NCBI GenBank assembly: GCA_017590115.1 | Contig: JAGGNK010007559.1 | Span: forward strand, 1,820,020 to 1,884,019 | From: Montifringilla adamsi | Taxonomy: Eukaryota; Chordata; Aves; Passeriformes; Passeridae | Direction of reading: 5' to 3' | DNA: 64,000 bases | In this document: one piece after another, positions 57,901-64,000 of the stretch | Layout of the letters: every line of letters starts with the position of its first letter | How positions within the stretch are numbered: position 1 is the first letter of the stretch | The notes under the pieces: model-generated | The model's input: the letters and a program-made list of their open reading frames with translations, nothing else | The model's database searches: none | What the model was told of the DNA's origin: nothing | Made by a program: the position numbers and the translations under genes

Positions 57901-58000
57901 AACTGGAGAGAAGTTACTCACAGGAATATTTCCCCCATCACAAATAAGCCTTCCCCTCATGCACTCAAACTGGTAAAATTAAGCTTGAAAAGATTAAAAG
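54946..58000. other. single-copy DNA, no gene seen
   Basis: A loose three-fold repeat of TTTCCAATGTTT-type words at 54952-55015 is the only pattern at the start. AT-rich low-complexity sequence lies at 55725-55850 and 56620-56700. No repeat family or exon is recognised. Confidence 0.5.
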
Positions 58001-61000
58001 TATTTAAAGATGTCAAACAAAAAGTTTAACCCAGCAGAATGGTGTCTCTTGTCTACTCCCAAATTGTTTAATGTAAGGCACAGCCTGCCTTTAATTTTAG
58101 TTTTTTTGGCTGGCTGCAAGAATTTTAAAGAGATCCTAATGATCCCTAAATCACAGATAACTGGAGCTCGAAAGGCCCAGCTCTGCTCTCCTCATAATGT
58201 CATCCCTTGCCAGCTCTCTGTCGGGAGTGATTTTCAGTCAATTTGATCTTCAATAAATAACAGCCTGGGTAAACAGGTGAACTCACAGCAGAATAATCCT
58301 CCCAGCCCTGCCCCAACCCTCGCAGCCCCAGGGCCAGCAGGAGGGACACTTATGGGATTGGCAGCCCCTCCACCGGGGTCCACTGCACTTTTCCAAGGGC
58401 TTAAATAGCCCTCAAGTGTGATTTTATCCTCTAAAACATCCTAAAATATGACCACATCCTAAATGCATTAAAGATTGTTCCAGGGCCCCTGTGGTTAAAT
58501 GGAAGAACCAATATCCTTGAGTAGCTCTACAAATAGGAAAAGAAAACGACATCAGATGTATGTGCTGGTGAATAAAGGCATTGGGATATTTTACTTGGGG
58601 TTCAGGGAAGAATAGGGGATGTTTTGCCAACATTCAGGTTAATTTCTTGCTGTGGTTTGGGGCAGAAAAAGGATAATGAGGGCTGATCAAAATGAGCCAG
58701 AAAGGATCATGCAACGCCTTAATTCCTGAGGCTCTTGAGGAGCAGCTCAGACAGATAAACAGGCAGGCTCCTGCTTCCCTGAAGGCTGCTCTTTGTCAAA
58801 TTTACACCAAGGTTTTTATCTGACGAGAACTTAAATTGTCCTTAAATTTTCCCTCGCTGCAGGTTTCACCCTGAGGAACATTTGCTGTGATTTCCTTGGA
58901 GTATCCCACTGAAATAACTCATTTTTTCCTAATAGCTCTGCTAACTCGAGGTCCATCCTGTAACACATCAGAGTTCCAGAGAAGTTCTCATGGAGAGAAA
59001 AGATTAATAGAGGCAGTTGATGCTTTCAGACAGGTTCAGTCGACTTAAAATCAGATACAGAGAGAAGGTTTTATAGACTCATTCTTTTCTCTGGATATTC
59101 CTTCAGTGCAAATACATTTCACCTCGTTTTCAACTTAATGTCATTGTGTTCCACTTAATGTCATTGCATTTGACGTGAAGAGCTGTTTCTAATTAGGGTT
59201 TTATGAAACTAATCAGCCCAGCCAGGTAAAATCCAGTCCAAAGGAACAAACTGGGCCTGTCTGTCTGGAGGACTCTCTGGACTCTCTGCTCTGTCAAACC
59301 CTATAGGATGTCAAACCCTCCAGAGCAGCTGAGTGAAACCAGATGTGCTCAGACCTTGTCCAGCGCTGCCTTCCACGTGGATGGAGCAGGTGTTTGGTGA
59401 TTATCAGAGCTCAAGCTGGAAAACCTGGCCTGCTTTTCCCTTCTCAGAGGCTTCCAGACAATGTGGCTGAAGGAGAAAATGAGGCTGGTTCCCACTCAGC
59501 GCTTGAGGGCTGTAGGTCTCACTTCACTCTCCTTCCCACCTCATATTCCTTTCAGGACTTTTCCCCTTTTTTGGGCTGAGGCCCAGCAATTTGCTGAGCA
59601 AGGCATCCAACGCAGCAGTGGGACACAATCCAGTGCAGTGGGTGGTTGCAGAGTACTGGGGAGAAATTTGAACTGGCCTCGTTAATAGAAGATTCCTAAA
59701 GCCAGCTATAAAATCATTCTTTTTTATGTTTTAAAATTCCTTCCCTAATTTTGTCAGAAATTCTGAAATTTGCTCATAAGTTTGAATTTGCTGGTCTCAC
59801 CGTATGAGTTGAAAATTTGGTTTATGAAGTTCTCTTTGATCCACCCTCTAATTGCCATTCCTGAGCTGAGCAGCACATCTGAACTCCCTGGAATCCTTTT
59901 TGGGAAGAGAACCAGAAGATTTGACATCCATTGGAAAAAGAAATTCGTAATTTCTTGAGTTTATCCTGGGCTGGAATTGTTCAGCAGGAGAAAATCACAA
60001 AGTTAACAAAGGTAAAATAATTGTAACAGCAATATTTCATCCCTGGATCATGAATTCAGTTTTAAACCACAGTTCTTTGAACGACTTTGTAAAAAATTAA
60101 CTGACTTCAACTCTTTCTAGGAGTTTATTTGCAGTGTATGACTGTGTTTAATACTGAAATGAGTCTGAAGGAGTGGTTAGTGAGGAAAATAAGGTGCTGG
60201 ATATCAAATATATTACAGAAAATTAATATATAGCATAATTCAAACTAGATTGGCAAAAGAATAAATCGATTTCTTTATATAGACTTGCTCTTTTAAACCT
60301 GAGGCATTGATTTTCCCATCGGTTACATTGAAAATTAATGAAAAGGAGATAATTTTCTACTAGAAATAATCAGGGATTTTAGAAACCTCATTAAAACTTT
60401 GTCACCACTGAGAGGTGGATTTTCCATAAAGAAAAAAATTCTCTATTTTTGCTGTTCTTTTACAGAGTAGCATCTTCTTTTCTGACTTAGAGAAGTGACT
60501 GTTCTGCAAACGTAGAACTCTGGCACTTTTCTGCCAGAGGAAACAATTCTGCTCGGATTTCCATCCCCTGAATGAATCCCAAGTTAATTCATCCTGAGAT
60601 GCCACAACTTGCTGGGATTGTCAGGAAAAAGGAGCAGGAAAAAGAGCAGGTTTGGTTCCCAGCAGAGCATCCTCACTTTCCTTTTCCCTTCCATCCCTGG
60701 ATTCCTTACCCCAGTCCCTGTATCCAGCTCCCTTGGCTGTTTTGTGGCCAGGGAATGGATTTCAATACCAGAATAGGCAAGGACAGGCTGGAAACTCAAG
60801 CTGGATGCCAGGATTTATCCTCTTGCACAGCTGATGAGATACTGGGGAGATCTGGAGCTTGGGGAGGGGGAGCTTAATGTTTGCCATAGAAAAGAGAAGG
60901 AACACAAATTAAAAAGTTTTTTTTTTCTTGTTTTCCTTTAAAGAAGGGGTTTGTTAGAACAGCCGGCACTGCCACAGATAAGAGAATAATCATTTGCTAA

Positions 61001-61167
61001 CAGATATTCTAAATGATAAAAATAACTGGGGGTTGTTTGGGTTTTTTTTTTTAATTATTCCAGTAATGCCTTTGCTCCCTGTTGTTCTCCAGCCTGGCTC
61101 CTTCCAGGAAACTGTAACCCAATCATCCCGTGTTTCTGAATTCCTTGCCATAGCAATGAGCCCTGAG
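58001..61167. other. single-copy DNA, no gene seen
   Basis: Small local repeats only: ACTTAATGTCATTG twice at 59131-59168 and GGACTCTCT twice near 59269. Open frames lack known domains. Confidence 0.5.
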
Positions 61168-64000
61168 TCAGGCTCCTGCTGAGCTCTTCAGATGATGTTT
61201 AGCACTGTCAGCTTTGGTTTCTGCAAAACTTTCACTCAGGAGCTCAGGTTTAGGCTGAGTGGAAACAATCCCCCTGCAATTTAGAATACAACAAAACCCA
61301 AACCCAGAATAATCCATGAAATATCTGCAATTTTTGTCAGTGCTCCTCGTTTCTGCTGCTTCCTCTACTTCCTCATCAGGTTGGAGCCCATCTCCTGCAG
61401 CTTCTGAGCCCTCCCTCCCTGACCCGTGTGAGGTGAAGGGATGAAATTTTCCATCCTCAGAGCAGGAAATGCAAACTCTGATCCTGGCACAGGAACAGCT
61501 CCTGGGGTCCCAAACGAGGCAGGTGCAGCTCAGCTCCCACCAAAGAGGTTCCTCTTGCACATCCACCCTCAGCCTTTGGAATATTTTGGTTTCCACCAGA
61601 GCTCCGAACCTCGGCTGATTTTTCACAGAGAACAAAAACCTCTCCTCCGAGCTCTTCATCCCCAAAAGAAGAGATTTATGCTCATTTTCACAGCTCAGGA
61701 CCCCCCACTGAGCAAATATCCACACTGTGGATGAGAAGTGCTGAAAATCCTGCTGGAATAACCAAAGGAGAAACCATTCTCTAGTCAAAACCCAACTTTT
61801 GCTAATAAAGATGTAGGTGCTCATCAGAGCTGCTCCCAAAGCTGAGGTGAAAGTTTCTTTTTTCTCCTTGTGGGCAGGGTTGGTTATTGTTTCCTGCTCA
61901 TTCAAAAATAGTTCCACCCCTTTGCTGGAAGTAAAAAGGGAGAAAAATGTAATTTAAAAATGTTAAAATGTTGCCCTCCCCTCAGGTGTTTGCCAATATT
62001 TGCCCCTTAAAAGAAAGTTTAGGAGGATTTGGAGGAAATGAAACATTCAGGAGAATTAGCCAAAGGTCTCCCTTCTCCTAAGTCACAAATCCTGTTTGTG
62101 GAAGGGTCTCCCAGCCAAATTTGCCCAAATTTGGAGCTGCTGGATCCCACTCTATTTTTCACTAATTCCTCTGCTAGCAGCTAGAATTCCACAATTCCTG
62201 GTGATCCTGCTAAAAACTACTTTTTTTTTTTTTTTTTTTCCAACTAGGTCTAGGTTTTTAGTTTTTTTTTTCCAAGAGTCTGTCTGAAAATTTCTTCTTT
62301 GCCAATCTGGATTTGCAGCAGCTCTTTGATTTGTGGCCGTGCTGCTCATTCCCTCCTCAATGGCTTCACACACTCCTGATTCTCCTCCTCCCTGCTGCAG
62401 TAATCTGCTCATCTGACTGATGGGAGACTTCCAAAACCCTGCACTGAGCCCTCCAAAAGACTTCAACAATCTCCTCTCTTTTTTTTTTTTTTTCCCTTTT
62501 TTCCCCTTATTTCTTCTCTTTTCCTTACATCATCCTCGTGGCTCACATCCTTTCCCTCCTGATTCATTATGTAACCATGAATCTCTCTTCAAACACATCT
62601 GGGGATGGAGGGAGAAGGGGGTAATGGCTCTAACATCTGGCAGGATTATTTTGGTATTATCATTGCAGCTTCCTTCTCTTTCTCCCGCTTCCCTTTTGGC
62701 ACTGTGGCTGACAGGGAAATGTTTCCTTCCAGCTCTCTCCAGAGGATTAAAAGGAGGCTTTTTCCAGTGGGCAGAACGGAGAGGCCGCGACTGAGGGCAT
62801 TTGAGACAGACGAAATATCAAGTGATGCTGTAATTTTTGGTGTCGATATCCTGGAATTCCCTTCCCTGTGCTCCCTAGAGGAGAAGAAAGGAGGTGTTCC
62901 AGTGCCATCAGCACTGCTTGGAGCCACCACCACGGAGCCAAACCCACCAGGATCAGGTCCAGGGAAATATCATCTAATAAACGAGCGAATGTTGAGATGG
63001 AAAATCCCCTAACCCCGAACTCCTGGAGTATTTGGGGGTTGGATCCTGCCCTGTAAGAACAGGAACACACCAGGTGTTCTGCACGGATCCCTCCATGCCA
63101 AACCCATGGAAAATTGTCTGGATCAATCCTGAGGACAACTCGGATTTGGTGTCACAGCAAATAAACTTTGCTACCTAAGGAATTCTCACTGCTGACATCC
63201 AATAATTTTTCCGCCAGTGGGATCTGAGATATTCCTTAACGTATCTGCCAACTCAACCCCCAAAAACTGGGTGTGAGCCTGGTGTCCAATGGCCCTGGGG
63301 ATTATTTGGCAATCAGAGATCACATCCAGCAGCCCAGCAGGAGAAAGGGAAGGGGTAAATTCAGCATTTCCATCCTGGGCTTGCAGGGAATTCTCTGTGC
63401 TCCAGTAAATGGTGTTAGGGATGGTGGAGAGTTATTTACACACACCAGGATGGACAGGCATGGAATCCTGCTCTGCAGCAGCATTAATGCTCTTCAATAT
63501 TCATAGTTCAAGATTAATTATCTCTTATTCTCTATTTTCATCTTATAAATTGCCAAGAAATTTATTTGGAGGTTACTGTGATACAAATATGCAAAAGAAG
63601 CACTAAATACACCTAATTTCTCCTTTTTTCTGTTTTCCCATTGGTGCCATTGCTGTTTATCATGGACATTTGCCATAAAACCAGTGGTTACTCCCCCTCA
63701 GGGCCCCATCTTCTCCTCTCATCATGCTTCATCCCACTTCAGGGATGAGTATTTTGAATTTATGAGGCTGGAATCATTTTGGGAAGAGCCCAGAGTGGTG
63801 TCATCAACCCAAATTCCAGGTGGGGGAGGAAGGAGTCTGTGAATGAGAATCTTCTCCTCATGCCCCACACTCACAGGGAGGCAAAGGAGATTGAGACCCT
63901 GACTATCCCTGGAATCCATGTCTACATCCCCTTTTTCCCACAAAAGCAGGGAAATGCCACAAGACATAAAGCTTAGTGAATAATTCATACAGAAATTCAC
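61168..64000. other. single-copy DNA with poly-T and pyrimidine runs, no gene seen
   Basis: T-runs lie at 62220-62239 and 62262-62270, and a T/C tract at 62475-62530. The 249-codon minus-strand frame at 61168-61917 has no recognisable domain. The window ends in unremarkable sequence. Confidence 0.5.

Noticed and set aside
61168..61917. 249-codon open frame on the minus strand
   Set aside because: In 128 kb of double-strand sequence one frame of this length is about what chance gives. It has no recognisable domain, motif or splice context.

Overview
The window looks like nuclear DNA from a bird, probably a songbird. The evidence is the repeat content. There are about 16 pieces of the CR1 LINE, the dominant avian retroposon, recognisable by its conserved 3' end and the ATTCTATG-type terminal repeat. 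There are also long terminal repeats (LTRs) of several endogenous retrovirus families with avian-type sequence, and no mammalian SINEs. Base composition is moderately AT-rich, with many (TA)n, (AAT)n, (ATAAAT)n, poly-T and pyrimidine tracts.

I find no protein-coding gene, exon, tRNA or rRNA that I can support. All open frames are short, have no recognisable domain, and have about the length expected by chance; the longest are about 250 codons at 27949-28704 and 61168-61917. The window is best read as intergenic DNA or the inside of a very large intron. With no genes to connect, the annotation is one of repeats, retroviral relics, tandem arrays, palindromes and possible regulatory DNA.

Layout. 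1-5.2 kb: mostly single-copy, with one CR1 scrap and a (GGGAC)n array. 5.2-6.4 kb: a CR1 and a complete LTR whose promoter part is tandemly duplicated. 7.4-9.2 kb: a mosaic of duplicated segments rich in GATA motifs. 9.9-13.7 kb: a triple 61-bp repeat, an LTR-like block with a hairpin, two CR1s and a G-run/T-run tract. 14-26 kb: mostly single-copy, with an AT-rich homeodomain-type palindrome at 15.8 kb. 26.4-33.7 kb: LTR remnants, CR1s, AT microsatellites and two nearly identical solo LTRs, each with its own target-site duplication, on either side of a long pyrimidine tract. 36.5-37.6 kb: an ERVK-type LTR with a likely primer-binding site and a large internal minisatellite. 38.4-40 kb: a 32-bp array and a 350-bp T/G tract. 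41.9-50.9 kb: four more LTR blocks, two minisatellites, (AAT)n and (TATATC)n. 51-64 kb: mostly single-copy, with one good CR1 and a CpG-retaining patch near 54.7 kb.

No operon-like, CRISPR-like or other novel gene system is present. The most interesting signals are (1) the GATA-rich duplicated mosaic, (2) the LTR with duplicated octamer/TATA modules, (3) the minisatellite that grew from a short seed inside an LTR, (4) a perfect duplication inside another LTR of that family, and (5) several exact-period arrays and palindromes. Repeat family names are from recognition by eye; no database search was possible.
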